This document shows, piece by piece, positions 9,358-18,325 of a stretch of DNA of 64,000 nt. Position 1 is the stretch's first letter. Every line of letters starts with the position of its first letter. Position numbers and translations under genes: made by a program. The notes below the pieces were generated by a model. The model saw nothing but the letters and a program-made list of their open reading frames with translations, did no database searches and was not told where the DNA came from. The stretch is from Aureibacter tunicatorum (lineage in GTDB: Bacteria; Bacteroidota; Bacteroidia; Cytophagales; Cyclobacteriaceae): NCBI RefSeq assembly GCF_036492635.1, contig NZ_AP025305.1, positions 620,001 through 684,000 of the forward strand. The letters are read 5' to 3'.

Positions 9358-9673
9358 CTTTTTATTTTTGATTGATTACGATATTTTGCGAATAAGGTTT
9401 CCATTTGGAAGCCTTTTTTGTTGTCTTTTACAAAGTAGTTTTGTAACTTATAATGTGCTTCATGAGATGTGAGGGAGGATTCGTTGAGCTGATGTGAATA
9501 TGTTAATGCAATGGATTGAATCGAAAATAATTTTCTAGAGCACAATTCATTGATTTTTTTACATTGACATATGTGCTTGTCTTTATGAGAACTCCTTAGA
9601 AGGGATATGATCCAAAAAGCATAATTGCATATCAATGTGAAAGAATTTTTTAGCAATATTAAAATTCTTAGTT
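9358..9673. other. Gap of 316 bases without a credible gene
   Basis: It holds the terminator at 9394-9419 and, after that, a TAGTTTTG element at 9436-9443 that fits the promoter -7 consensus but lacks a TTG at the right distance. The only longer frame, on the minus strand, has low-complexity composition and no start context. I see nothing else. Confidence 0.5.
9394..9419 (+). terminator. Terminator after the NmrA-like gene
   Basis: A 9-bp stem with one G-U pair (9394-9402 with 9407-9415) around an ATTT loop, followed by T residues to 9419. Confidence 0.8.
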
Positions 9674-10597
9674 ATGCAAGCACTTGTTTACGCATTGTTT
9701 AGAATGTTCATTTTTGCGATAAGGCTCACGCCGTTTAGGCTGTTGTACGCTTTGTCGGATTTTTTTAGTTGGTTTGTTTTTTCCGTGCTAAAGTATCGAA
9801 GAGGTGTTGTTAGAGACAATATTTGGATGTGCTTTCCGGATAAAAAAGAAGAAGAGGTAGACGAGATTGCGGATAAGTTTCAGAAGCATCTTTCCGATTT
9901 GATTGTTGAAGGCTTGAAAGGCATTTCGATGTCGGAGTCTGAGTTGAAAAAAAGGTACAAATTTTCGAATATCGAACTGTTGGACGAATATGCGGAGAAG
10001 GGCCAACATGTAATCATTGTAAGCGGGCATTATGGCAACTGGGAGTGGGCGTCTTTATTAGTGGAGGCTTATACAAAGCATAAAGCAATCGCTATTTACA
10101 AAAAGGTAAACAATAAGTATATTGATCGTTATGTACGTAAGTCTAGATCGGATAGAAACACCCAGTTGATGCCTACCTTTATGACCAAAGACGCTTTTCA
10201 AAATGTTCCTTCGGATCCTACAATGTACGTGATGCTTTCGGATCAATGTCCTTTGAAAACGAAAAAAGCCCATTGGATAGAGTTTATGGGTATAGAATCG
10301 GGTTTTTTGCATGGTTTTGAATTTCAAGCCAAGAAATACGACTATCCGGTCATTTATTGCGAATGCAAGAAAACAAAAAGAGGGCATTACGACGCTCGTT
10401 TTGAATTGATGACCGATTCGCCTAGAGAGTTTATGGAAGGAGAGCTTACCTTCGCTTTTGCCAAGAGATTGGAAAAAACTATTCAAAGCCAACCGGAGTT
10501 TTGGTTATGGTCCCATAAGAGATGGAAGCGAAAAAGACCTCAGGATGCTCCTGTGTTGGATTTTGATATTAAGATGGCTAAGGCGGCATCGATATAG
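9674..10597 (+). CDS. Lipid A biosynthesis (Kdo)-lipid IVA type acyltransferase
   Basis: This 307-residue protein belongs to the LpxL/LpxM (HtrB/MsbB) family, which adds secondary acyl chains to lipid A at the inner membrane. The N-terminal 40 residues are hydrophobic and probably anchor it. The catalytic HX4E motif is GHYGNWE with His119 and Glu124. Further family features are the YKKVNN-type segment after it, LSDQ near residue 194, and the late FWLWSHKRWKRK, which matches the W-x-H-x-R-W motif before the end. It could also act on another lipid, as some Bacteroidota paralogs do. Its start lies 13 bases after a TTTTTTAG-type tract with no strong Shine-Dalgarno, which is usual in this phylum. 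The two-component genes follow after 63 bases. Confidence 0.88.
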   Translation: MQALVYALFRMFIFAIRLTPFRLLYALSDFFSWFVFSVLKYRRGVVRDNIWMCFPDKKEEEVDEIADKFQKHLSDLIVEGLKGISMSESELKKRYKFSNIELLDEYAEKGQHVIIVSGHYGNWEWASLLVEAYTKHKAIAIYKKVNNKYIDRYVRKSRSDRNTQLMPTFMTKDAFQNVPSDPTMYVMLSDQCPLKTKKAHWIEFMGIESGFLHGFEFQAKKYDYPVIYCECKKTKRGHYDARFELMTDSPREFMEGELTFAFAKRLEKTIQSQPEFWLWSHKRWKRKRPQDAPVLDFDIKMAKAASI

Positions 10598-10660
10598 CTA
10601 CAGAATTTATCCAAAATTGCTGCTTATCTTCGTTTTCATATAGGCTTAAAGGCTAGACTT

Positions 10661-11341
10661 ATGAAAATATTGATAGTAGAGGATAATGAAAAACTAATCT
10701 TGGAGCTAGAGACTTTTTTGCATGAAGAAGGCTTTTTATGCGAGAAAGCCGAAAATGTAGCTAAAGCTTTGGAGAAGGTGAGTATTTACAGCTATGATTT
10801 GATTGTATTGGATATTGGACTTCCCGACGGCTCAGGACTTGATGTTTTAAAGCGAGTGAAAGAAGTTGATCCGGATACAGGAATCTTGATACTCTCAGCC
10901 AAGAATTCGATTGATGATAAAATCGTAGGCTTGGATTTGGGAGCTGATGATTATATTACCAAGCCATTTCATAAAGCAGAGTTGAATGCCAGAGTTCGTT
11001 CGATATTAAGGCGAAAGAAATTCGAAGGCAATAATGTGATGACTATCAATGAAATCATGCTGGACATCCAATCTAAGGAGGTCAAGATAAATGGGGAAGT
11101 TTTGAAACTTACTCCAAAGGAATATGAATTGCTGCTTTATTTCATTTACAATAGGAAAAGGGTTCTGACCAAAGAGAGCATCGCAGAGCATCTGTGGGAA
11201 GATAATATTGATTTGGCCGATAGTTTTGATTTTATCTATAGCCATATTAAAAATCTTCGCAAGAAAATGCTTAAAGCAGGATGCGCGGATTATATTCGTT
11301 CGGTTTATGGTGTTGGATATAAATTTGATTTGGACAGATGA
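10661..11341 (+). CDS. OmpR/PhoB-family response regulator
   Basis: A 226-residue DNA-binding regulator. The receiver domain (about 1-120) has the acidic pair Glu7/Asp8, phospho-acceptor Asp51 in VLDIGLPDG, and Lys101 in DDYITKPF. The C-terminal winged-helix domain (about 130-225) carries the LTPKEYELL and SVYGVGYKF signatures of the OmpR group. Its stop overlaps the start of the histidine kinase by four bases (ATGA), so the two are translationally coupled and form one two-component system. The target is unknown; the TonB-dependent receptor that follows is a reasonable candidate. Confidence 0.93.
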   Translation: MKILIVEDNEKLILELETFLHEEGFLCEKAENVAKALEKVSIYSYDLIVLDIGLPDGSGLDVLKRVKEVDPDTGILILSAKNSIDDKIVGLDLGADDYITKPFHKAELNARVRSILRRKKFEGNNVMTINEIMLDIQSKEVKINGEVLKLTPKEYELLLYFIYNRKRVLTKESIAEHLWEDNIDLADSFDFIYSHIKNLRKKMLKAGCADYIRSVYGVGYKFDLDR

Positions 11342-12651
11342 AATTAATTACAAAAAGCACCCTGTTTTTTTTATTGTTTACCTTGATCGCTTTCGGGATA
11401 AGCTTATACTTGGTGGTTGATGAAGCGAATAAATTCAATAATATTTCTCAGCGGTTGGTTTTGAATACTTTCAAGGAGAATGTACGCTTGACTCTTGAGG
11501 ATGAAAAGTCAATCAATGTATTCAATAAAGTTCCTTACTTTCAAGTTTATCAACTCAAAGATTCTTCAGAAGTATCTCAAGACTTTTTTAATTTTCAGAA
11601 GAAAAGAAGAGGACCGTGGCATTATGCTATGAGAAAAGATACGTTGATTTTCTCGGAGCATAGGCAGAAGTGGAAGACTTTCAATAAGCTGACGACATAT
11701 TTGAAACATGATAATCTTTGGTACGAGGTTAGTGTCATAGTCTATCCCTATCATTATAAACATTTTGTGGAAGAGCTCTCCGAGAGAATTTTTTTAGTAT
11801 TCGGTATCTTAGCGGGAATTGTCTTGATCTTCAATTATTTCTTTATGAAGAATTTATGGAGTCCTTTTGATCAAATTTTGCAGAGGATGAAAGAATTCAA
11901 GATTGGGAGTCCTAGAGAAGGTCCTGTCATGACTAAAAATGGAGTGAAGGAATTCAGGGAGCTTGAAGCTATTTTTGAGAATATGATTTCCAAGATCGAG
12001 AGCGAATTCGCTTTGCAAAAGGAATACACTGAAAATATGGCTCATGAAGTTCAAACTCCATTAGCGATCATTCGCGCTAAAATAGAAAAGTTATTGTCCA
12101 AAGAAGATGTTATGGACGTAGCCCAAGATGAGGTTTTGGCGATTTATAATGAAATTAATCAGTTGTCAAAGCTAAGCACGACGCTCAACTTGCTTACCAA
12201 AATAGAGCATGAGGAATTCAAAGATCTATCTGTGATCAATATAGCCGAATTGGTGGAAAACCAAGTGAATAACTTTAAGGAATTGGCAGAACTTAAAGAT
12301 ATTGACATTAAAATAGAGCTGGATGAAAAGCAACGAATAGAGTCAAATACATTTTTGATTAATATTTTGCTGAAGAATTTGTTGAAAAATGCGTTAAGAT
12401 ATACGGATTCTGGTGGTCAAGTAATGATCCAATCCAATAGAAACCACTTTTGGATAAGCAATAGTGGTAGTGAGCCTGTAGCAAACTCTGAGACTATTTT
12501 CGATCGATTTTCAAAACATAGCAAAAAGGGGGGAGAGTCATTGGGCTTAGGTTTGGCGATCGTTAAGAATATCTGCGATCAAAACAATTGGACCATCAAA
12601 TATGAGTTTGATGTGGAGTTGAAAATGCATTTTTTCAAAATTACCACATAA
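11338..12651 (+). CDS. Sensor histidine kinase, partner of the upstream regulator
   Basis: A 437-residue membrane kinase. TM1 lies at about 7-27, a periplasmic sensor region follows to about 150, and TM2 lies at about 151-170. A HAMP-like linker leads to the dimerisation helix with His236 in AHEVQTPL, where the usual H-E-[IL]-R-T-P has Gln for Arg. The ATPase domain shows the N box (LLKNLLKNALRY), an F-box-like IFDRFSKH and the G box LGLGLAIVKNI. The periplasmic sensor of about 120 residues has no recognisable fold and is rich in aromatic and basic residues. It overlaps the response regulator gene by four bases. No ligand can be inferred. Confidence 0.92.
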   Translation: MKLITKSTLFFLLFTLIAFGISLYLVVDEANKFNNISQRLVLNTFKENVRLTLEDEKSINVFNKVPYFQVYQLKDSSEVSQDFFNFQKKRRGPWHYAMRKDTLIFSEHRQKWKTFNKLTTYLKHDNLWYEVSVIVYPYHYKHFVEELSERIFLVFGILAGIVLIFNYFFMKNLWSPFDQILQRMKEFKIGSPREGPVMTKNGVKEFRELEAIFENMISKIESEFALQKEYTENMAHEVQTPLAIIRAKIEKLLSKEDVMDVAQDEVLAIYNEINQLSKLSTTLNLLTKIEHEEFKDLSVINIAELVENQVNNFKELAELKDIDIKIELDEKQRIESNTFLINILLKNLLKNALRYTDSGGQVMIQSNRNHFWISNSGSEPVANSETIFDRFSKHSKKGGESLGLGLAIVKNICDQNNWTIKYEFDVELKMHFFKITT

Positions 12652-12653
12652 AA

Positions 12654-12697
12654 AATTGAATTTGGGCGATTTCTTCAGATTCTCTCCAAATTCAGTT
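12654..12697 (+). repeat. Inverted repeat downstream of the histidine kinase
   Basis: TGAATTTGG at 12657-12665 pairs exactly with CCAAATTCA at 12686-12694; three further pairs (one G-U) extend the stem to 12654 and 12697. The 20-base loop and the lack of a T run make it a weak terminator candidate. It may instead be a regulatory element ahead of the TonB receptor gene. Confidence 0.4.
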
Positions 12698-12812
12698 ATG
12701 ATATTTGAGTATCACTTTGAGATAGTATATTCTTGACAGGCCAACGAATGGTCTTGCAAGAATGCTGATTGTGTTTGAAACTCGATATATAATCTTAACC
12801 AAACTAATTGAA

Positions 12813-15263
12813 ATGAAAGTTTATTTTTTGCCTTTATTGATCTTGATCTGGGCTTCCAGTTTTTCATTGGCTAATCCAGCAGCTGATGGAAATGTGAGAG
12901 GACAGCTTGTGGAAGACGGCACGCAAGAACCTGTTGGCTATGCTTCAGTGGCCATTTATGATCAAAATGAAAAGTTGATGGGAGGAGCTATATCCGATGA
13001 CAATGGAAACTTTGTCATCAAAGGTCTTGCTCCGGGAACCTATAAGTTAGAAGTAAAATTTGTTGGTTTTGAAACACTTCAAATAGAAAATGTGGTAGTA
13101 GGAGCTACGACGACAAGATTAGGGGAAATTAAGCTTGACGCGGCCTTGCAAATGCTGGAAGATATTGAAGTGACAGCATCGAAACCTGAGGTTGAATATA
13201 AGATTGACCGAAAGGTAATTAATGTTGATAAAATGGCTACAGCGTTGAGCGGCTCCGCAGTTGAAATTTTGGAAAATGTTCCTTCTGTGGAGGTGGACAT
13301 GGATGGAAATGTAAGTCTTAGAGGTAGTGGTAACTTTACTGTATTCATAGATGGAAGACCAAGTGTTTTCAAAGGTTCTGATGCCTTGTCGCAAATTCCT
13401 GCTTCCATGATTGAAAACATAGAGTTGATCACTAACCCTTCGGCAAAATATGATCCTGACGGTACTTCGGGTATTATCAATATTATCACTAAGAAAAAAT
13501 CCAGCGGATTAAGTGGTGTGGTGAATCTTAATGGAGGAGTTCCGAGCAGATACGGTGCGGATGCGATGTTTAGTTACAAAGCCAATGAAAAATTCACATA
13601 CCATTTTGGCGGTGACTATAATAATATGGAAAGAAGAGGCACAAGGTATGCCGAGAATACGACATTTGGAGAAGATACTGTGTTGAGAATCACTGATGGA
13701 GATAGAGCAAGGATTAGAGAGTCTTACAATATAAAGGGAGGCTTGGATTTTACTCCAAATGATAATAACAGATTTTCATTGATGCTCGCCGGAGGTAAAA
13801 GCGATAATATAAGAGACAACTCTTATATGTATGAAAATTATTATATCAGAAATGGTGTGATGGAGCCAACTGAAAACCCTGTGACTCATAATTATGATGA
13901 CATGAGGCGTTCTTATCAATATTTTTCAGTAGATGCTGATTATTTGCATAAATTTTCAGGAAGAAAAGGGCATGAACTAAGCATGAGCGTGCACTATGGA
14001 TACTCTGAAGGAGATGAAGATAATATCACCTTGGCTTATAGCGATGAAACAAACAGCAAGTTTGGAGAGCCGGGACGTAGAGGTTTGGAAAGTAGTATTG
14101 GTCACGAATTCAGGTACAAGCTTGATTATGTACGACCAATTGGAGAGAATTCTAAGCTAGAAGCTGGTTATCAATTGCGTATGGATCTTTCAGATGAGAA
14201 TAATGGAAACTATTCTAAAGCAGAGGTTGATTCGGATTGGGTTTTGAATGAAAAGTTCAGCTATCAAAACGAGTTTACGAAGGATATACATGCCATTTAT
14301 GGTACTTATTCTGGCGAGTGGGATAAGCTGGGCTATCAATTGGGAATACGAGGTGAGTATACATTTAGAGAAACGAATTTGATTAACGTTGGTGAGAGAA
14401 CAGTCATTGAAAGATTTGATTGGTTTCCTACCGCTCACTTTTCATATCAGTTGCCATCAGATCAACAGTTGATGGCTAGTTATTCCAGAAGAATCAACAG
14501 GCCTTCGAATTGGTGGTTGGAGCCGTTTCCAACATTTATGGATGCCTTCAATGTGAGAATAGGAGATCCGGGCATAGAGCCTGAGTATATTGACTCGTTT
14601 GAGTTGGGGTATACCAAAACGTTCAGTGCTTTTAGTTTATCGGCAGAAGGATTTTTCAGACAAATAAACAATAGAACAGAATTTGTAAAAGAGATTTGGG
14701 ATGATGAAGAGGCTAATCCTAATGGCGATATTTTCATGAATACCAGAACGAACGTTGGACAGGAAAGAAACTATGGATTGGAATTAATGGTGAATGCCGA
14801 TCCGCTTAAGTGGTGGAGCTTTAATTTGTCAGGTACAATTACTGGCTTTACCATTGATGGATCGTATAAAGATCAGGTTTTTGATCGACAAGACTCTTAT
14901 TTCAATTTCAGAATGAGCAATGACTTTCTTTTGACGAAAACGACGAGATTGCAAATCGCTCCAGTTTATACTTCAGGAAGACAATCAGCCCAAGGCTATA
15001 GAGAAGGTTTTGTGATGGTGAATATGGCCTTAAAGCAAGATTTTATGGATAAAAAGCTATCAGCAACGTTACAAGGCAGAAATATCCTGAATACTTTCAA
15101 ATGGGAGTCGACTTCCAATGGTCCTGACTTCAATTCCATGATGAGATTTGAGATGATGCCAAGCTTTACATTCTCTCTTACTTATAGAATTAACAATTAT
15201 CGTAACAAGCGCTCCGGCAAAGGAGGCAATGGTGGTGGAGAATCAGGTGGATTCGATATGTAA
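12813..15263 (+). CDS. TonB-dependent receptor, outer membrane beta-barrel family protein
   Basis: An outer membrane receptor of about 816 residues. I place the start at the ATG at 12813 because it directly opens a good signal peptide (MKVYFLPLLILIWASSFSLA); a frame start at 12762 would add 17 residues before it. The mature N-terminus is a carboxypeptidase-regulatory-like domain (VRGQLVEDGTQEPVGYASV onward, about 80 residues). A plug domain follows, with NVPSVEVDMDGNVSLRGSG and NPSAKYDPDGTSGIINIITKK, and then a long barrel. This plug pattern is typical of the outer membrane beta-barrel protein 3 group rather than classical SusC. The C-terminus is a Gly-rich tail. No SusD-like gene is next to it. 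The cargo is unknown. The upstream two-component system may control it. Confidence 0.88.
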   Translation: MKVYFLPLLILIWASSFSLANPAADGNVRGQLVEDGTQEPVGYASVAIYDQNEKLMGGAISDDNGNFVIKGLAPGTYKLEVKFVGFETLQIENVVVGATTTRLGEIKLDAALQMLEDIEVTASKPEVEYKIDRKVINVDKMATALSGSAVEILENVPSVEVDMDGNVSLRGSGNFTVFIDGRPSVFKGSDALSQIPASMIENIELITNPSAKYDPDGTSGIINIITKKKSSGLSGVVNLNGGVPSRYGADAMFSYKANEKFTYHFGGDYNNMERRGTRYAENTTFGEDTVLRITDGDRARIRESYNIKGGLDFTPNDNNRFSLMLAGGKSDNIRDNSYMYENYYIRNGVMEPTENPVTHNYDDMRRSYQYFSVDADYLHKFSGRKGHELSMSVHYGYSEGDEDNITLAYSDETNSKFGEPGRRGLESSIGHEFRYKLDYVRPIGENSKLEAGYQLRMDLSDENNGNYSKAEVDSDWVLNEKFSYQNEFTKDIHAIYGTYSGEWDKLGYQLGIRGEYTFRETNLINVGERTVIERFDWFPTAHFSYQLPSDQQLMASYSRRINRPSNWWLEPFPTFMDAFNVRIGDPGIEPEYIDSFELGYTKTFSAFSLSAEGFFRQINNRTEFVKEIWDDEEANPNGDIFMNTRTNVGQERNYGLELMVNADPLKWWSFNLSGTITGFTIDGSYKDQVFDRQDSYFNFRMSNDFLLTKTTRLQIAPVYTSGRQSAQGYREGFVMVNMALKQDFMDKKLSATLQGRNILNTFKWESTSNGPDFNSMMRFEMMPSFTFSLTYRINNYRNKRSGKGGNGGGESGGFDM

Positions 15264-15287
15264 TTATTTCCTATCAAATAAAGAGAT

Positions 15288-15322
15288 AAAGCTCGCTGTT
15301 CATTGAATTAGCGAGCTTTTTT
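15288..15322 (+). terminator. Terminator between the TonB receptor and the convergent ChaN-like gene
   Basis: A 10-bp stem (15288-15297 with 15310-15319) and 12-base loop, followed by T residues on the plus strand. It sits directly against the stop of the minus-strand gene and could serve both directions. Confidence 0.8.
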
Positions 15323-15324
15323 AT

Positions 15325-16209
15325 TTAATCTCTTGTATAGGAACGAGTCATATCATTGGGAATGCATAGGATATAGTCCGCTTGGTTATGGAACTCTTCG
15401 TTGAGCTTTTCGATATCATCTTGCAATACTGTGCTGATAGTTACTACTTTTAGATCAGGATTGGCTTGTTGTAGGTACCATACTATACCTTCATGGTTTT
15501 TGGAATGATAGTCGCCATTGTAATGAATGAAAATATCCTCTTCTTTTAAATTTTTGAGAATAAAGTAAGCCATTGTCGCGTCTTTTACCGCTTGAGACTT
15601 AGGCAAATTTTCACCGCCATGACCTTTCATCATACCCATCATGTTTTTATAGCACGGAAGTTCCAAGTCAATTTCGATAGGCAATGGAGCGATGTAGCTT
15701 TTAGCTTCGTCGGATAGACTGTCCAAGTAATTGATTCCTTTTTTGTATACCAAAGAAGCGTATCTTCTAGGAATATTCGTCGCAACGAACTGGAGGTTAT
15801 TGGTTTTTGCGTATTCCAATAAAGGCCTGTAGTCAGTTTTGTATTCATCCCAAAGACGGGCTTCTTTTTGAAAACTTTTTTTGCTGATCAGTTCTGAGAA
15901 GTACTCATCTATTAGCAATTGATCATCGCTTTCGAACATTTCAGCGCCTACGATTACTTTATCTCCTTTAGCTTTATGAAGGCTTTCAAGCACTTTGAAT
16001 TCCAGCCAGTGATTGATCGTGTTGTCATGCAGTTCGCCAAACATAACCACATCCGCATCAGCTAACTCTTTCATCATCTTGATGTATTTCGCTTTCTTTC
16101 CTTTTGAGTCAAACAATTTATAAGCTTCGGGATTTTGACCATTTGCAATAGCAGTAAACCCAAAGGTTAAGCATATGATCCAAAACAAAACGGCATTTTT
16201 GTAAGTCAT
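15325..16209 (-). CDS. ChaN-like heme-binding family protein
   Basis: A 294-residue exported protein of the ChaN/haem-binding uptake family (Tiki-like, PF04187 type). A signal peptide covers about residues 1-24. The family motif VMFGELHDNTINHWLE (about 54-69) supplies the conserved Glu and His residues. VGAEMFESDDQ, IPRRYASLVY and HYNGDYHSKNHEGIVWYL further match the family. Known members bind stacked heme or metal at the envelope. It is transcribed away from the heme ABC importer, and the shared intergenic region carries a palindromic operator that overlaps both promoters. Together these point to a role in iron or heme uptake. The start chosen gives the signal peptide directly. Confidence 0.85.
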   Translation of the reverse strand: MTYKNAVLFWIICLTFGFTAIANGQNPEAYKLFDSKGKKAKYIKMMKELADADVVMFGELHDNTINHWLEFKVLESLHKAKGDKVIVGAEMFESDDQLLIDEYFSELISKKSFQKEARLWDEYKTDYRPLLEYAKTNNLQFVATNIPRRYASLVYKKGINYLDSLSDEAKSYIAPLPIEIDLELPCYKNMMGMMKGHGGENLPKSQAVKDATMAYFILKNLKEEDIFIHYNGDYHSKNHEGIVWYLQQANPDLKVVTISTVLQDDIEKLNEEFHNQADYILCIPNDMTRSYTRD

Positions 16210-16251
16210 TGGTTTATAGATTTTTATTCATTTTGAAGAAAATTTATGAAA

Positions 16252-16284
16252 CAAATATATAGATTTTATTTGGATTTAATCCAA
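16252..16284 (-). promoter_or_regulatory. Promoter of the ChaN-like gene
   Basis: On the minus strand, TTG (16284-16282) is followed after 22 bases by TATATTTG (16259-16252), an exact -7 match. The spacing is slightly long. The start codon lies 42 bases further on. Confidence 0.45.
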
Positions 16285-16289
16285 ATAAA
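16265..16289. promoter_or_regulatory. Perfect palindromic operator shared by two divergent heme-uptake promoters
   Basis: TTTATTTGGAT at 16265-16275 and ATCCAAATAAA at 16279-16289 are exact reverse complements separated by TTA. The site overlaps the -33 element and spacer of both divergent promoters, the position expected for a repressor of the Fur or DtxR type. The binding protein is not encoded in the window, and its identity is inference. Confidence 0.65.
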
Positions 16290-16300
16290 GTAAACATTTG
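16270..16300 (+). promoter_or_regulatory. Promoter of the heme importer operon
   Basis: TTG at 16270-16272 is followed after 20 bases by AACATTTG at 16293-16300, one mismatch from TAnnTTTG. The lipoprotein start codon lies 30 bases downstream. Confidence 0.5.
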
Positions 16301-16330
16301 CAATGTCGATTTTTTAATCAACTTAAGAAA

Positions 16331-17191
16331 ATGAGAAAACTAACGTATTTAATAACCCTTCTACTAGCGGTTTTTGTTGCGGAATCGTGCAGTGAAAAAA
16401 AGAAAGAAAACACAACTGATGTCAATCAGGCTCAGGAAAGAATAGTTTCAATAGGCGGTCAAGCCACAGAGATATTGTTTGCACTAGGCAAAGGAGATCA
16501 AGTGGTCGGTAGAGATGTTACCAGTGTTTATCCATTAAGTGTAGCTTCTATCCCATCTGTTGGACATTCAAGCTCAATCACAGCCGAAGGAATCTTGGCT
16601 CTGACTCCAAGTGTGGTTGTTATGCCTGAAGGAACTTTGAATGAAAAAGTAGAGTCGCAATTAAGTCAAGCTGGTGTTGAAGTAGTTAAGATAGGAAAGA
16701 CAAAAAGCTTGAGTCAACTGAAAGCATCCATCAATACGCTTGGAAGTAGATTTAATGAAAATGACAAGAGCGCTGAGCTTGTAGGCAATGTGGAAAAAGA
16801 AATAGCTTCTGTTAGCAAGGTTGAAGATTCTCCAAAAGTGATGTTTATATACTCAAGGGGGCGTGGAGCTATGACTGTAGGAGGCAAAGGAACATTCGCT
16901 GAGGAAATAATTAGTCTTGCGGGAGGTAAACTGGCGGTTGAGAATTTGGAAGGCTTTAAGCCATTAACGCCTGAAGCGTTAATAGAAGCTGATCCTGACT
17001 ATGTTTTGTTTTTTGATACAGGTTTGCAGAGTGTTGGAGGAGTGGAAGGCGCTTTGGAGATTCCTGGCATGAAAGAAACTTCAGCAGGTAAAAATGGTAA
17101 AATCATTTCAATGGATGGTTCTTTGCTGGCAGGTTTTGGCCCTCGTTTGGGACAAGCAGCGTCCGAGCTGTCCAAGAAGATAAATTCATAG
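16331..17191 (+). CDS. hmuT: Heme ABC transporter substrate-binding lipoprotein
   Basis: A periplasmic binding protein of about 286 residues in the BtuF/HmuT class. The ATG at 16331 opens a lipoprotein signal with lipobox VAESC. The alternative start at 16298 lies inside the predicted promoter and is rejected. The class-III binding-protein fold is evident: RIVSIGGQATEILFALG opens lobe 1, SVGHSSSITAEGILALTPSVVV follows, a long linker helix comes next, and lobe 2 contains IYSRGRGAMTVGGKGTFAEEII and the conserved PLTPEALIEADPDYVLFF. The protein is anchored in the envelope and hands cargo to the permease and ATPase encoded next. Heme is the inferred cargo, from the HemS-like protein, heme receptor and HmuY-like protein in the same region. 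Confidence 0.9.
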   Translation: MRKLTYLITLLLAVFVAESCSEKKKENTTDVNQAQERIVSIGGQATEILFALGKGDQVVGRDVTSVYPLSVASIPSVGHSSSITAEGILALTPSVVVMPEGTLNEKVESQLSQAGVEVVKIGKTKSLSQLKASINTLGSRFNENDKSAELVGNVEKEIASVSKVEDSPKVMFIYSRGRGAMTVGGKGTFAEEIISLAGGKLAVENLEGFKPLTPEALIEADPDYVLFFDTGLQSVGGVEGALEIPGMKETSAGKNGKIISMDGSLLAGFGPRLGQAASELSKKINS

Positions 17192-17224
17192 GTGAATTTT
17201 TTATAAAATAAGTAAGTTAACGAT

Positions 17225-18325
17225 ATGTCTGAGGGAGGTCACGACCTAGTGGAGAATGTAATTGTAGAGACGAAAAGTTATAATCGAAATGCCATAGTCA
17301 TTATCGGCTTAGTTGTGGCCTTAGTAATCGTTTTCTTTCTTTCATTGACTGTCGGAGCTGTCCCAATTGGAGCTTTGGATGCTTTCTGGATAATACTGGA
17401 AAAACTAGGCTTAGGGACTGACTTTGGCGATTATGCGCATCAGCAGGAAGTGGTGTTGATGTACATACGTTTGCCCAGAATCGTTCTGGGAGTAATCGTG
17501 GGGGGAGCTCTAGCGATCACCGGAGCGGCGATGCAAGGTCTATTTAGAAACCCATTGGTGGAGCCTGGTTTGGTAGGAGTCAGCAGTGGGGCCGCGCTTT
17601 TTGCAGTGGTGACGATAGTGTTCAGCTCCGTATTTGGTGATGAAATAGCTTCTTTTCTAGGTGCTTATATGTTGCCGGTAGCGTCATTTATTGGAGGGCT
17701 TTTAGTAACGATATTGGCTTATAGGCTTAGCCAGCGAAGTGGAAAAACTGATATTGCTGTTTTGATTCTTTGCGGTGTGGCGATTAATGCCTTGGCAGGT
17801 TCCTTGATCGGATTGGCGATATTCTATGCGGATGACGAGGCTTTGAGAAGTTTCACGTTTTGGAGCATGGGTGATTTGTCCGGAGCGGATTGGAAATCCA
17901 TAGGTTTTGTCTTTTTATTGGTGATTGTTCCATGCGTGGTAATTCTGAGACATTCCAGCGAACTCAACGCTATTGCTTTGGGAGAGATGGAAGCTTATCA
18001 TCTAGGCATAAATGTGGAAAAGATAAAAAGAATTCTTGTAGTTTGTTCAGCCATGGCAGTAGGGTCTTGCGTGGCATTGACAGGTATGATTGGCTTTATA
18101 GGCCTTGTTGTTCCGCATATTATAAGATTGGCATTGGGCGCTGATCATAGGTTGGTTCTTCCTGCATCGATACTTGGCGGTGCGGTGCTTCTGCCTGTAG
18201 CGGATATGTTGGCAAGAACAATAGTATATCCCGCGGAGTTGCCTTTGGGAATTGTTACCTCCTTAGTTGGAGCGCCATTCTTTATGTATTTGTTGGTTAA
18301 GACTAAAAAGAGAAACGGAATATAG
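17225..18325 (+). CDS. hmuU: Heme ABC transporter permease (FecCD family)
   Basis: A 366-residue inner membrane permease of the FecCD/BtuC type with about ten hydrophobic segments; the first follows a short polar N-terminus at about residues 24-43. Family signatures include RLPRIVLGVIVGGALAITG, MQGLFRNPLVEPGLVGVSSGA, FTFWSMGDLSG and the late GFIGLVVPHIIRLALGADHR, which forms the coupling helix region that contacts the ATPase. It starts 33 bases after hmuT and its stop abuts the hmuV start codon directly (TAGATG). With HmuT and HmuV it forms a type II importer, most likely for heme. Confidence 0.95.
   Translation: MSEGGHDLVENVIVETKSYNRNAIVIIGLVVALVIVFFLSLTVGAVPIGALDAFWIILEKLGLGTDFGDYAHQQEVVLMYIRLPRIVLGVIVGGALAITGAAMQGLFRNPLVEPGLVGVSSGAALFAVVTIVFSSVFGDEIASFLGAYMLPVASFIGGLLVTILAYRLSQRSGKTDIAVLILCGVAINALAGSLIGLAIFYADDEALRSFTFWSMGDLSGADWKSIGFVFLLVIVPCVVILRHSSELNAIALGEMEAYHLGINVEKIKRILVVCSAMAVGSCVALTGMIGFIGLVVPHIIRLALGADHRLVLPASILGGAVLLPVADMLARTIVYPAELPLGIVTSLVGAPFFMYLLVKTKKRNGI

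Noticed and set aside
9312-9656. 114-residue minus-strand frame after the NmrA-like gene
   Set aside because: Overlaps the end of the NmrA-like gene and its terminator and has no protein-like pattern.
12762-12812. Longer start for the TonB receptor
   Set aside because: The added 17 residues precede a complete signal peptide that begins at 12813.
16298-16330. Longer start for the heme-binding lipoprotein
   Set aside because: It lies in the predicted -7 region, and would put 11 residues ahead of a clear lipoprotein signal.
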